Of a stretch of 64,000 nt of DNA, positions 1 through 8,333 are shown piece after piece. The first letter of the stretch is position 1. Every line of letters starts with the position of its first letter. Position numbers and translations under genes: made by a program. The DNA is from Xanthomonas hortorum pv. cynarae (GTDB taxonomy: Bacteria; Pseudomonadota; Gammaproteobacteria; Xanthomonadales; Xanthomonadaceae): the NCBI RefSeq assembly GCF_002939985.1, contig NZ_MDFM01000007.1, positions 88,729 through 152,728 of the forward strand, written 5' to 3'. The notes beneath the pieces were generated by a model that ran no database searches, was not told the DNA's origin, and was given only the letters and a program-made list of their open reading frames with translations.

Positions 1-298
1 CGTCTGCCACGACTACGGCCCAGGCGGTCGCGCTGTGGCGCATCAGACCAGCATTGGCGAACAGCGGCGCCGCAATATCCATGTGCGCGATGGCGTCGAG
101 ATCGAGGCGTTCGTGGCGCAGCGGCAGGCGCGCGATGCCACCTTGCCCGAGCCCAAGCTGATCCGGCCGGCACTGCAGGCCAATCTCCAGGCTGGCCGAC
201 GCGGTGGCGTGGTTCGGTAACGTTCCAGTGTGGTCGCCACGCGGCGCACGGGGTGCAACCGCTATGATCGGTCTCTGACCCTGCTGGAGCTTACCCAT
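1..298 (-). CDS. Partial unidentified protein cut by the window edge
   Basis: An open minus-strand frame enters from position 298 and runs off the left edge, so the C-terminal part is missing. The frame has strongly GC-rich third codon positions between about 215 and 1, which supports real coding. The visible product includes [17 protein letters not shown] and [19 protein letters not shown] do not recognise the family. The only in-frame ATG upstream is at 298, which would overlap the start of modA on the other strand, so the true start is uncertain. The gene could begin at an unusual codon further in, or be a 5'-damaged remnant. It is divergent from the molybdate operon, but no functional link can be shown. 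Confidence 0.35.
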   Translation of the reverse strand, partial: MGKLQQGQRPIIAVAPRAPRGDHTGTLPNHATASASLEIGLQCRPDQLGLGQGGIARLPLRHERLDLDAIAHMDIAAPLFANAGLMRHSATAWAVVVAD

Positions 299-1073
299 GC
301 GCACGATCGGTTTTTGGCAGCGCGCGTTCTGCGTGCTGGTGCTCGCCCTGCCCGTCCTGGCCACTGCGCAGACTGCACCGGTGACGGTGTTTGCCGCAGC
401 AAGCCTGAAGGAATCCATGGACGAGGCCGCAGCCGCTTACGAAAAGGCGACCGGCACGCCGGTACGCGTGTCGTATGCCGCCAGCTCCGCACTGGCGCGC
501 CAGATCGAGCAAGGCGCACCGGCAGACGTGTTCTTCTCGGCCGATCTGGAATGGATGGATTATCTGCAGCAGCGCGGCCTGGTGCTGCCGGCGCAGCGCC
601 ACAACCTGCTCGGCAATACGCTGGTGTTGATCGCCCCGGCCACCAGCAAGCTGCGCGTGGACCCGAGCAAACCTGGCGAGATTGCCAAGGCGCTCGGCGA
701 CAGCGGCCGGTTGGCGGTTGGCCAGACCACCAGCGTGCCGGCCGGCAAATACGCCGCCGCATCGCTGCGCAAACTCGGCCAGTGGGACGGTTTGAGCAAC
801 CGCCTGGCCGAGTCGGAAAGCGTGCGTGCGGCGCTGATGCTGGTCTCGCGTGGCGAGGCGCCGCTGGGCATCGTGTACGGCTCTGACGCACGCGCCGACC
901 CCAAGGTACGCGTGGTCGCCACGTTCCCCGACGACAGCCACGATGCGATCGTGTATCCGGTCGCTGCGTTGAAGAACAGCAGCAATCCCGACACCGTCAA
1001 GTTCGTGCAATGGCTGAGCAGCAAGCCGGCCAAGGCGATCTTCACCCGCCGCGGTTTTTCGTTGACCGATTGA
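297..1073 (+). CDS. modA: Molybdate ABC transporter periplasmic binding protein ModA
   Basis: This 258-residue protein should bind molybdate (possibly tungstate) in the periplasm and deliver it to ModBC. Residues 1 to about 24 form a signal peptide with a hydrophobic core ending near ATAQT. The mature part has the family hallmarks: a first beta strand and loop reading [12 protein letters not shown], the SYAASS segment, [10 protein letters not shown] near residue 80, [16 protein letters not shown] and the late [13 protein letters not shown]. Length is typical of ModA. It is the first gene of modABC; modB starts 15 bp after its stop, so co-transcription is likely. A sulfate or iron binding protein is a less likely alternative, because the AAASL oxyanion motif and the neighbours fit molybdate. 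Confidence 0.93.
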   Translation: MRTIGFWQRAFCVLVLALPVLATAQTAPVTVFAAASLKESMDEAAAAYEKATGTPVRVSYAASSALARQIEQGAPADVFFSADLEWMDYLQQRGLVLPAQRHNLLGNTLVLIAPATSKLRVDPSKPGEIAKALGDSGRLAVGQTTSVPAGKYAAASLRKLGQWDGLSNRLAESESVRAALMLVSRGEAPLGIVYGSDARADPKVRVVATFPDDSHDAIVYPVAALKNSSNPDTVKFVQWLSSKPAKAIFTRRGFSLTD

Positions 1074-1088
1074 GGCGCGCCGTTGTCG

Positions 1089-1775
1089 ATGTTCACCCCG
1101 CAAGAGCTGACCGCGATCGGCTTGAGTCTCAAGGTCGCGATCGTTGCCGCCATCGCCAGCCTGCCGCCGGGTATTGCCTGCGGTTGGTTGCTGGCGCGGC
1201 GGCGCTTTCCGGGCAAGGCCCTGTTGGACGCGTTGCTGCACTTGCCCTTGGTGATGCCGCCGGTGGTCACCGGCTACGCGCTGCTGGTGGTGCTGGGCAC
1301 GCAGGGGCCGGTCGGTAGCTGGCTGCTGGAGTACTTCGGTGTGCAGTTCGCGTTCCGTTGGACCGGCGCGGCGCTGGCATGCGCGGTGATGGGCTTTCCA
1401 TTGATGGTGCGCGCCATTCGCCTGTCCATCGAAGCCACAGACCGCCGCCTGGAAGCCGCCGCTGCCACGCTCGGCGCCGGTCCGTGGCGGGTGTTCTTCA
1501 GCATCACCTTGCCGCTGGCCTGGCCGGGTCTGGTCGCTGGCACGGTGCTGGCCTTCGCCAAGGCCTTGGGCGAGTTCGGCGCCACCATCACCTTCGTCTC
1601 CAATATCCCTGGCGAAACCCAGACCTTGTCGTCGGCCATCTACGGCTTGATGCAGGTGCCGGGCATGGAATCGGGCGTGTGGCGGCTGGCCGGAGTTGCA
1701 TTGGCGATCTCGCTGGCGGCGCTGCTGTTGTCCGAGTGGCTGGTGCGCAGGCCGCATCCGCGTGAGGAAGACTGA
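1089..1775 (+). CDS. modB: Molybdate ABC transporter permease ModB
   Basis: Inner-membrane permease of the molybdate importer, 228 residues from the ATG at 1089; a TTG at 1083 would add two residues. Several hydrophobic helices alternate with short loops. The cytoplasmic EAA coupling motif, where the ATPase docks, is visible as EAAAATLGAGPWRVFFSITL around residues 120-140. The usual helix follows it, with AKALGEFGATITF, a highly conserved ModB/CysT signature. The stop codon shares one base with the ATG of modC (TGATG), so the two genes are probably translationally coupled. Confidence 0.93.
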   Translation: MFTPQELTAIGLSLKVAIVAAIASLPPGIACGWLLARRRFPGKALLDALLHLPLVMPPVVTGYALLVVLGTQGPVGSWLLEYFGVQFAFRWTGAALACAVMGFPLMVRAIRLSIEATDRRLEAAAATLGAGPWRVFFSITLPLAWPGLVAGTVLAFAKALGEFGATITFVSNIPGETQTLSSAIYGLMQVPGMESGVWRLAGVALAISLAALLLSEWLVRRPHPREED

Positions 1776-2389
1776 TGCTGGACATCGATCTGCAGTTGCA
1801 GCGCGGCAACTTCCAGCGCCACATCCGGATTCAGGACGCCGCCCGCGTGGTGGCCTTGGTCGGCCCGTCCGGTGCCGGCAAGACCACCGTGCTCAACGCG
1901 ATCGCCGGGCTGGTGCAACCGCAGGCCGGGCATATCCGCATCGATGGGCGGTGTCTGTACGACGCCCGGCAAGGCGTGGACCTGCCTACGCACAAGCGCA
2001 GCATCGGCTATGTCTTTCAGGATGCGCGGCTGTTTCCGCATCTGGATGTGCGCCGCAATCTGCGTTACGGCCGGCATGCGCGTGGCGCGGCGCCGTTCGG
2101 TTTCGATGATGTGGTGGCATTGCTGGGAATTGCGCCGTTACTGCAACGCCGGCCGCGCAATTTGTCAGGTGGCGAAGCGCAACGCGTGGCGATCGGCCGC
2201 GCCTTGTTGTCGCAACCGGCGATTCTATTGTTCGACGAGCCCTTGTCTGCGCTGGATCAGGCGCGCCGCGAAGAGTTGATTCCCTACCTGCAGCGCGTGC
2301 GCGACGAGATCCGTCTGCCGATGTTGTACGTGAGCCACAATCCCGACGAAGTGCAGCGCATTGCCGACAGCGTACATGTGCTGGAGTAA
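1775..2389 (+). CDS. modC: Molybdate ABC transporter ATP-binding protein, short form without TOBE domain
   Basis: ATPase that powers molybdate uptake. Visible motifs are Walker A GPSGAGKTT (about residue 30), a Q-loop segment GYVFQDARLFPHL, the signature LSGGEAQRVAIGRAL, Walker B ILLFDEPLSALD and the switch histidine in YVSHNPDEV. The protein ends at residue 204 just after the nucleotide-binding domain. Canonical ModC is about 350 residues and carries a C-terminal molybdate-binding Mop/TOBE domain. The frame closes cleanly with TAA and no further reading frame resembling TOBE follows, so this looks like a naturally short ModC rather than a frameshift. Loss of that domain would remove molybdate feedback on the transporter (inference). 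Confidence 0.88.
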   Translation: MLDIDLQLQRGNFQRHIRIQDAARVVALVGPSGAGKTTVLNAIAGLVQPQAGHIRIDGRCLYDARQGVDLPTHKRSIGYVFQDARLFPHLDVRRNLRYGRHARGAAPFGFDDVVALLGIAPLLQRRPRNLSGGEAQRVAIGRALLSQPAILLFDEPLSALDQARREELIPYLQRVRDEIRLPMLYVSHNPDEVQRIADSVHVLE

Positions 2390-2421
2390 ACGCAGCCGGC
2401 AGGGTTGGTGCGTTGCGTCCA

Positions 2422-2450
2422 CACGCTGACGCAAGGCCTGCGTCAGCGTG
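2422..2450. terminator. Hairpin between convergent modC and the TonB-like lipoprotein gene
   Basis: An 11-bp perfect stem CACGCTGACGC / GCGTCAGCGTG encloses a 7-nt loop. It lies 32 bp after the modC stop and overlaps the stop of the convergent minus-strand gene. No clear T-run follows on either strand, so efficiency is uncertain. Confidence 0.5.
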
Positions 2451-3073
2451 CAACCTTGCCGGTGCGCACGCTGACCTTGCCCTGCCGCACCTCGAAGGTG
2501 AATGCGAACGACAGCGTCACCGGCACCGGTTCTTCGTCGGTTGCGCCGCGGCAGTCGTCCAGCGCCGCCGGTTGTGCCACACCAGGCGCACCGGTTGTGC
2601 CACACCAGGCGCACCGGTTGTGCCACACCAGGCGCAAACGTGCACATCGCGGCCGGCACGAACTGCCATTGCTGCACCGTGGTACGCACCGCCTGCACCA
2701 GATCGGCATTGCCCGGCAGCAGACCGGCCGCGCATTCGTCGCGGTCGGACATCGGATCGACGCGCTGCACCGCGCCGTCGGCGGTCAGGATCACATGCGC
2801 GCACACGGTGGTCGGCGGCAAGCTCTGCCGTGGCGAATCGGCCGGCAGCACCGGCGCCGCGCTGCGCAGCGCGCGCGGCATGCGGAAGCGTTGTGTCGGC
2901 GCCAGCGTATAAGGCTGGATCGAAGAATCGCCCTCGCCTCCCGACTGCGCGCTCAGCATGCGCTGGTCCACCGAATCTTCGCGCTGGCTGCGCTGCTGTT
3001 CCTGCACACGTAGCGTTGCGCATGCGCCAAGCGACAGCGCCAGGAATGCGGCGCAGATCTGAGCACCTCTCAT
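2443..3073 (-). pseudogene. TonB-C-domain lipoprotein gene, frameshifted by a tandem repeat
   Basis: The minus-strand gene starts at the ATG at 3073, preceded by a strong AGGAGG. It encodes a lipoprotein signal (MRGAQICAAFLALSLGAC, lipobox LGAC) and a body resembling a TonB C-terminal domain (VILTADGAVQRVD, then VRTTVQQWQFVPA). At 2571-2636 a 23-bp unit is present in nearly three copies. Two extra units add 46 bp, which is not a multiple of three. After the repeat the reading frame therefore changes, and the expected C-terminus (PVPVTLSFAFTFEVRQGKVS, stop at 2443) lies in another frame. Removing two units restores one continuous frame. As written, translation would continue out of frame to 2225, antisense into modC. 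The start overlaps the stop of the upstream M56 gene by one base, so they form one operon. Confidence 0.8.
2571..2636. repeat. 23-bp tandem repeat, 2.9 copies, inside the lipoprotein gene
   Basis: Units begin at 2571, 2594 and 2617, each with GTTGTGCCACACCAGGCGCA. The first two are identical over 23 bp and the third matches for 20 bp. Since 23 is not divisible by three, changes in copy number shift the frame of the minus-strand gene: one or four copies are in frame, two or three are not. Confidence 0.95.
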
Positions 3074-4413
3074 CACAGCGCCTCCTGTAACGCGCAGCCT
3101 GGCAACGCGCAACCGGCAAGGCGCTCGGAGGGTGGCGCATGCGATCGTGCAGCGCTGGGGCTGGCATTGGCGGTCTTGGTCGTTTGCTCAGGCGCATCCA
3201 GTTCGAACTTCACCGGCACGCGCACGTTCGATGCAATGGCCTTGCCCTGTGCGTACGCTGGTTTCAGTCGCCATTGGCGCGCTGCATCCAGCACCGCTTG
3301 ATCGAAGACACCGGCCGGCGTGCTGCGCACGACGGCGATGTGCTGCGGTACGCCGCCTGGGTCGACCTCCATCTGCAGTTCGACAAAGCCCTCGATGCCG
3401 CCATCGAACGCAGGTGCAGGATATTTAGGCGGTCGCATCGTGGTGAAATCCGCATACTTCGACTCCCGCATGCGAGTGACACCCGCCGCATCGTTGTCTG
3501 CAGGCGCGGCGTAAGGCGCTGCTGCGATACGCGCTGGCTGCAGGGCCCAAGCGGCGGCACTGAGTGTTACCGCGAGCAACAGCACACCCCCACTGCTCCA
3601 GCGCGAACGCCTGGCATCTTTCAGTGGCTTGCGCAGCGCTGCAATCCGCTGTGTCAACGGATGCGCCGCAGCCCAATGACAGGCGAGCGGTGTGCACCCA
3701 GCACCCAGTTGGGTCTTGAGCATTGCCGTGGCATAGATGCGGCGCTTGCCTGGATGTTGTGCCAGCACGGCCGCATCGCAGGCCAGTTCCTGATCCAGCC
3801 GGAACGCACGCCAGGCCAGATGCATCAGCGGGTTGAACCAACCGATGCAGAGCATCAGGGCCGCAAGCAGATTGGCATGCAGATCGCCGCGGCGCAGATG
3901 CAGCCGTTCGTGCGCCAGCACCAACGCACGTTCGGCAGCGCAATAGCGCGTAGTGAAATCCGACGGCACCACAATACGTGGGCGCCAGATTCCCAATGAT
4001 GCCGGCAGCCCGGCGTCATGCGTTGCCGACCACACTGTATTGTCCAACGCGTACAAAGGCCCAAGGCTGCGCACGAAACGATGCTGCCGCCGCCACAGCA
4101 TGGCTGCCATCAGCGCGGCACCAGTCAGCCACACCGCCAATGCCAGCGTCGTCCACGCAGTAGCACCGTCATGCGCGTTGGAGAGCGCCGGTATGGCAGC
4201 AAGCAGCGGCACCTTCAACATCACAGCATCCGACTGGGGGCTTGGCAGCACGGCAGCCAACAAGGCGAGCGGAACGCATGCCCAGATCGCGTACGCCGCC
4301 GTTGCACCAAGCCAGCCGCGCAAGGGGCGCCGCAGGAGCAGACAGATCGATAGCGCGGCCGCGGTGTAAAGCGTTGCGCGCAGCAGTAGCGGAACCAATG
4401 TGTCAGGGCTCAT
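3073..4413 (-). CDS. BlaR1-like M56 metallopeptidase with C-terminal TonB-like domain
   Basis: A 446-residue membrane protein. The N-terminal half has several hydrophobic helices (about residues 7-27, 35-57, 85-108 and 180-200). Between them is the M56 zinc protease motif HERLH at residues 168-172, with the downstream ELACD at 209-213 that normally supplies the third ligand. After a further membrane segment, residues about 320-400 match a TonB/energy-transducer C-terminal domain (KYPAPAFDGGIEGFVELQM, then DAARQWRLKPAYAQGKAI). BlaR1/MecR1 proteins normally end in a penicillin-binding sensor, which is absent here. It overlaps the BlaI-type gene by 11 bp and the lipoprotein gene by 1 bp. A likely role is cleaving the BlaI-like repressor in response to an envelope signal (inference); its substrate and signal are unknown. 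Confidence 0.85.
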   Translation of the reverse strand: MSPDTLVPLLLRATLYTAAALSICLLLRRPLRGWLGATAAYAIWACVPLALLAAVLPSPQSDAVMLKVPLLAAIPALSNAHDGATAWTTLALAVWLTGAALMAAMLWRRQHRFVRSLGPLYALDNTVWSATHDAGLPASLGIWRPRIVVPSDFTTRYCAAERALVLAHERLHLRRGDLHANLLAALMLCIGWFNPLMHLAWRAFRLDQELACDAAVLAQHPGKRRIYATAMLKTQLGAGCTPLACHWAAAHPLTQRIAALRKPLKDARRSRWSSGGVLLLAVTLSAAAWALQPARIAAAPYAAPADNDAAGVTRMRESKYADFTTMRPPKYPAPAFDGGIEGFVELQMEVDPGGVPQHIAVVRSTPAGVFDQAVLDAARQWRLKPAYAQGKAIASNVRVPVKFELDAPEQTTKTANASPSAARSHAPPSERLAGCALPGCALQEAL

Positions 4414-4768
4414 CGTCCAACTCCTTGATCAGCTTTTTCAATTCCGCGATGTCGGACGCACTGAGCTTTCCGCGCTCGCTGAAATGCGCCACCAATGGCG
4501 CCACCCGCCCACCGAATAGTCGTTGCAGCAATCCTTCGCTCTGTTGCTGTACCCACTGCTCGCGTTGCAGCAGCGGGGTATAGAGATATTTGCGCCCGTC
4601 TTTCTGCGCGGCGATGGCGCCCTTGTTGAGCAGGCGATTGAGCAGAGTCTTGATGGTCGGCTCGGCCCAATCGGTCTGTGCCAGCGCTGCGACCACCTCT
4701 TCTGCCGTGCGCGGAGCACCGTCCCAGAGCACTTGCATCACTACCGCCTCTGCATCGCTGATCGACAT
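4403..4768 (-). CDS. BlaI/MecI/CopY family transcriptional repressor
   Basis: A 121-residue winged-helix repressor. I chose the ATG at 4768 (MSISDAEAVVMQVLWDGAP), because the conserved BlaI N-terminus begins there. The longer frame to 4885 would run through the putative operators. The body shows the typical recognition region (EVVAALAQTDWAEPTIKTLL, then NRLLNKGAI) and a C-terminal dimerisation segment with ERGKLSASDIAELKKLI. BlaI proteins repress their own operon and are inactivated by cleavage by the M56 partner, which is encoded next with an 11-bp overlap. Two inverted repeats sit directly upstream and suggest autorepression. Confidence 0.9.
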   Translation of the reverse strand: MSISDAEAVVMQVLWDGAPRTAEEVVAALAQTDWAEPTIKTLLNRLLNKGAIAAQKDGRKYLYTPLLQREQWVQQQSEGLLQRLFGGRVAPLVAHFSERGKLSASDIAELKKLIKELDDEP

Positions 4769-4772
4769 CCGA

Positions 4773-4806
4773 TTACATCCGTAATTTTTAATGATTACAT
4801 GCGTAA
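4773..4806. promoter_or_regulatory. Paired inverted repeats, putative BlaI-type operator
   Basis: TTACATCCGTAA (4773-4784) and TTACATGCGTAA (4795-4806) each have TTAC/GTAA arms with a 4-nt centre. Their centres are 22 bp apart, about two helical turns. They lie 5 bp upstream of the BlaI-like start and in the leader of the divergent acetyl-CoA hydrolase gene. BlaI/MecI operators are similar dyads (TACA-N2-TGTA type), so this is probably the binding site. Binding itself is inferred. Confidence 0.65.
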
Positions 4807-4922
4807 ACCCAGTGGTTGTCAAGCCTGTTCCTCCTCCGGCTTCGAGCAGCGATTTCAGCGACCAACCACGCCGCAAGCTGCCCAAGCAACCGGCTCGCCA
4901 TCGGCTCGGCTACCCTGCACGC

Positions 4923-6881
4923 ATGACCGAACATCTCACTGACCTGCCCTCCGCCGTGCAGCGGATCCTGCAACGTATCGAAGGCCCCTTGCGCGTCGGT
5001 GCGCCGCTGGGCATCGGCAAGCCGCATCGGCTGTTGAACGCCTTGTATGCGCAGCTCAAGGACACGCCGTCACGACCGCTGGCGCTGTACACGGCGCTGT
5101 CGCTCAATCCGCCCAAGCCAGGTGCGGGGCTGGAGGCGCGCTTTGCCGCACCGTTCGTTGCACGCCATTTCGGTGACGACTTTCCGCGCTTGGCGTATGT
5201 CGATGCCATGCTGCGCGACGCATTGCCGGCGCATGTGCAGGTGGAAGAGTTCTACATGCAGTCCGGCGGCCTGCTGCACTCCACGCAGGCGCAGGCCGAC
5301 TACACAAGTCTGAACTACACGCACGCCGCCGCGGCGGTGGCGCAACGCGCGCCCAACCTGATCGTGCAAAAAGTGGCGCGCGAACCGGACGGCACGCGGC
5401 TGTCGCTGTCGTGCAACAACGACATCACCCAGGACACGCTCGATGCGGTGCAGGCGCTCGGCCTGCCACGTCCGCTGTTGGTGGCGGAAATCGATACGCA
5501 ACTGCCGTGGATCGGCGGTACTGCAGCGGTGGATGAAGCGTTCTTCGATCTGGTCATCGACCTGCCCGGCCCGTCGCCACGCCTGTTCGGCTTGCCGCGG
5601 CAGCCGGTCAATACCATCGACTACGCGATCGGTTTGTATGCCAGCACGCTGGTGCGCGATGGCGGCAGCTTGCAGATCGGTATCGGCACGTTGGCCGATG
5701 CGCTGAGCCATGCCCTGGTGCTGCGACACACCGACAACGCCACCTATCGGCGCGTGCTGCATGCGCTGGATCCGGAGCTGGAACAGCATCCTGCAGTGCG
5801 CACCAGCGGTGGTCTGGAGCCGTTCGCGATTGGCTTGTACGGCTGCAGCGAAATGCTCAATGAAGGGTTCAAGCAGCTGGTGGACAGCGGCGTGATCCGG
5901 CGCAAGGTGCATGACGATCTGCCGCTGATGCAGCGCATCGCCGACGGCCGTGCCGATGCTGCCGACCACGCGCGGCTGGCACGCGAAGGCGAGTTCCTGC
6001 ACGGCGCGTTCTATCTTGGTTCGCCGGATTTCTACCACTGGCTGCGCACGCTGGATGCAGAGACCCGCGATGCCATCGGCATGCGCCGCATCAGCGAGAT
6101 CAATCAGCTCTACGGCGGCAACGAAACATTGGAGCGCTTGCAACGTAACCAGGCCCGCTTCTTCAACTCGTGCATGATGGCCACCGCGCTCGGCGCGGCG
6201 GTGTCCGATGGCCTGGAAGATGGCCGCGTGGTCTCCGGTGTCGGCGGCCAATACAACTTCGTGGCGATGGCGCATGCCTTGCCGCAGGCGCGCAGTGTGT
6301 TGATGCTGCGGGCCACCCGCGATGCCGGTGCACACGCAGCGAGCAATGTGCGCTGGAACTACGGGCACACCACCATCCCGCGCCATCTGCGCGATCTGTA
6401 CATCACCGAGTACGGCATCGCCGATCTACGTCACCAGACCGATCAGGACTGCGTGCTGGCGATGGCGGGCATCTGCGATGCGCGCTTCCAGGATGCATTG
6501 CTTGCCACAGCAAAGACATCGCGCAAGCTGCGTAGCGACCCTGCACTGCCTGCGCGCGCGCAACGCAATACACCGCAAGCGCTGGAACAGGCATTGGCGC
6601 CGTTTCGCCGCGACGGCAGCCTGCCGGACTACCCACTCGGCAGCGACTTCACCGAGGTCGAGCAACGCGTGCTACGCGCCATGACCTGGCTCAAACGCGC
6701 CACTGCCAGCAACAGCGCGAAACTGACGACGGTGTGGCGCGCACTGCTGTCACGCGATGCGAGCGATGCAGACGACGCTGCCTGCTTGCAACGCATGGCA
6801 TTGGACACGCCACTCGGCATCGGTGAGCGCGTGCAGGCGCGGCTGCTGGCATACGCGTTGCGCAAGACCAGATCGCACTGA
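4923..6881 (+). CDS. Acetyl-CoA hydrolase/transferase family protein
   Basis: A 652-residue member of the acetyl-CoA hydrolase/CoA-transferase family, which moves or hydrolyses CoA from acyl-CoA thioesters. I chose the ATG at 4923 (MTEHLTDLPSAVQ); an upstream ATG at 4791 would place 44 unconserved residues across the putative operator. The family C-terminal domain is clear: GVGGQYNFVAMAHALPQARS, then RWNYGHTTIPRHLRDLY and ITEYGIADLRHQTDQD. The N-terminal domain has IGIGTLADALSHALV and GLYGCSEMLNEGFKQLVDSG. It is longer than the usual 430-550 residues because of extra N- and C-terminal extensions. It is divergent from the BlaI-type gene and could share its operator region. The substrate cannot be fixed from sequence. 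Confidence 0.85.
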   Translation: MTEHLTDLPSAVQRILQRIEGPLRVGAPLGIGKPHRLLNALYAQLKDTPSRPLALYTALSLNPPKPGAGLEARFAAPFVARHFGDDFPRLAYVDAMLRDALPAHVQVEEFYMQSGGLLHSTQAQADYTSLNYTHAAAAVAQRAPNLIVQKVAREPDGTRLSLSCNNDITQDTLDAVQALGLPRPLLVAEIDTQLPWIGGTAAVDEAFFDLVIDLPGPSPRLFGLPRQPVNTIDYAIGLYASTLVRDGGSLQIGIGTLADALSHALVLRHTDNATYRRVLHALDPELEQHPAVRTSGGLEPFAIGLYGCSEMLNEGFKQLVDSGVIRRKVHDDLPLMQRIADGRADAADHARLAREGEFLHGAFYLGSPDFYHWLRTLDAETRDAIGMRRISEINQLYGGNETLERLQRNQARFFNSCMMATALGAAVSDGLEDGRVVSGVGGQYNFVAMAHALPQARSVLMLRATRDAGAHAASNVRWNYGHTTIPRHLRDLYITEYGIADLRHQTDQDCVLAMAGICDARFQDALLATAKTSRKLRSDPALPARAQRNTPQALEQALAPFRRDGSLPDYPLGSDFTEVEQRVLRAMTWLKRATASNSAKLTTVWRALLSRDASDADDAACLQRMALDTPLGIGERVQARLLAYALRKTRSH

Positions 6882-7021
6882 GAGCGGCTTTGCCGGGATG
6901 TGCCGAGAAACGATGTCATGGCGCGTTTATCGCGCTGTGACCCACGACGGCAACACTGCGGAAAGCGTTGCGTCAAATTTGGCCGGGATGATGGCGACCA
7001 CCTTCTTTCCGACTTCGGTGC

Positions 7022-8197
7022 ATGCGCTTTCTACACGCTTTTTCGGCTTTGAATCCAGGCGATGACAGCAAAGCGAAGCAATCGCGTGCCAAACGAAGCA
7101 CTACGAGACACGCTGCATTTTTCGGCGTGTTGATGATGGCCAGCGTCACTTCACACGCCGCACCTCGCCTCACCGATCTGCAATACATCGGTAGCCACAA
7201 CAGCTACCACGCCGGCTTTGCCCCCAGCGAAGCGGCACTGCTGAAACAACTGAACCCGGAATTGTTCGCAGCACTGGATTACCGCCATCCAGCGCTGACG
7301 CAACAGTTGGACGATGGCGTCAGACAGCTAGAACTGGATGTGTTTGCCGACGCGAACGGTGGCCGCTACGCGCACCCGGCCATCGTCGCGCAGATCGCCA
7401 AGGCCGGCTTGCCACCCGCACCGCCAAGCGCACCTGCCGGCGTGATGGACAAGCCCGGCTTCAAGGTCATGCATGTGCAGGATGTGGATCAGCGCAGCAA
7501 CTGCCAACCCTTGATCGCCTGCCTGCAGGAAGTGCGCGCGTGGTCCAAGCAGCACCCCAAGCATGTGCCGATCTTCATCCTGCTGGAAACCAAACAGGCA
7601 GCGGTGAAGCTAAGCTTTCCGACCGTGCAGCCGGAGCCGTTCGATACCGCGGCGCTGGATGCCTTGGATGCCGAACTGCGCTCGGTATTTCAGCCCGACG
7701 AGTACCTCAGCCCCGATCATGTGCGTGGCACGGCGCGCACCCTCAATGCGGCAGTGCTTGCACACGGCTGGCCATCATTGAACCAGGCACGCGGCAAGGT
7801 CGTGTTCCTGCTCGACCAACGCGCGGCCGGTGCGAGCTACCTGCCCGGGCATCCGTCATTGCGCGGACGTGTGTGCTTCACCAACGCCGTGCCGGGCGAA
7901 GACGATGCCGCGTTTACTGAACTCAACGATGGCCCCGTCGAGAAGATCAACCAGCTGGTGAAAGCCGGCTATCTGGTGCGCACGCGTACCGACGCAGACC
8001 TGAAGGAAGCGCTGCACAACGACACCACACGCCGCAACAGCATGCTGGCCAGCGGTGCGCAATTGCTCAGCACCGACTTCCCCGCACACGAGCCGGCCAG
8101 CAACGGTTACGTGGTGCGCTTCGATGGCGATGCGGTCGCACGCTGCAATCCGCAGCTTGCGCACGCGCATTGCAAGGGTGTCGATCTCACGCATTGA
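7022..8197 (+). CDS. Secreted Ca2+-dependent phosphoinositide-type phospholipase C
   Basis: A 391-residue exported protein of the bacterial phosphoinositide phospholipase C-like TIM-barrel family. After a basic N-terminal stretch, a signal peptide core FFGVLMMASVTSHAA ends near residue 48. The mature protein begins with the family active-site segment YIGSHNSYHAGF, containing the first catalytic histidine. It continues with DGVRQLELDVFAD (metal-binding acidic residues) and GFKVMHVQDVD (second histidine region). The late part has GQ-like segments and LLSTDFPAHEPA. The start at 7022 gives a long n-region; an ATG at 7133 would cut into the signal core. It is followed by a TonB-dependent receptor 136 bp downstream on the same strand, so the pair may release and import a phosphorylated polyol or lipid head group (inference). 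Confidence 0.78.
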   Translation: MRFLHAFSALNPGDDSKAKQSRAKRSTTRHAAFFGVLMMASVTSHAAPRLTDLQYIGSHNSYHAGFAPSEAALLKQLNPELFAALDYRHPALTQQLDDGVRQLELDVFADANGGRYAHPAIVAQIAKAGLPPAPPSAPAGVMDKPGFKVMHVQDVDQRSNCQPLIACLQEVRAWSKQHPKHVPIFILLETKQAAVKLSFPTVQPEPFDTAALDALDAELRSVFQPDEYLSPDHVRGTARTLNAAVLAHGWPSLNQARGKVVFLLDQRAAGASYLPGHPSLRGRVCFTNAVPGEDDAAFTELNDGPVEKINQLVKAGYLVRTRTDADLKEALHNDTTRRNSMLASGAQLLSTDFPAHEPASNGYVVRFDGDAVARCNPQLAHAHCKGVDLTH

Positions 8198-8333
8198 GTC
8201 GGGGTCAACTCCTCGTCGCAATCTCCACTTCAAACACACAGACCTGTCGCAATGGAAGGCGTCGGCGATGCACGCCTGCGCCCGCGTCATCGGGCCGGGC
8301 ACCCCACGTTCTCCAACTACGCGAGCCAACTGC

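Noticed and set aside
2571..2636. Tandem repeat considered as a CRISPR fragment
   Set aside because: Units are directly adjacent with no spacers, and they lie inside a coding sequence.
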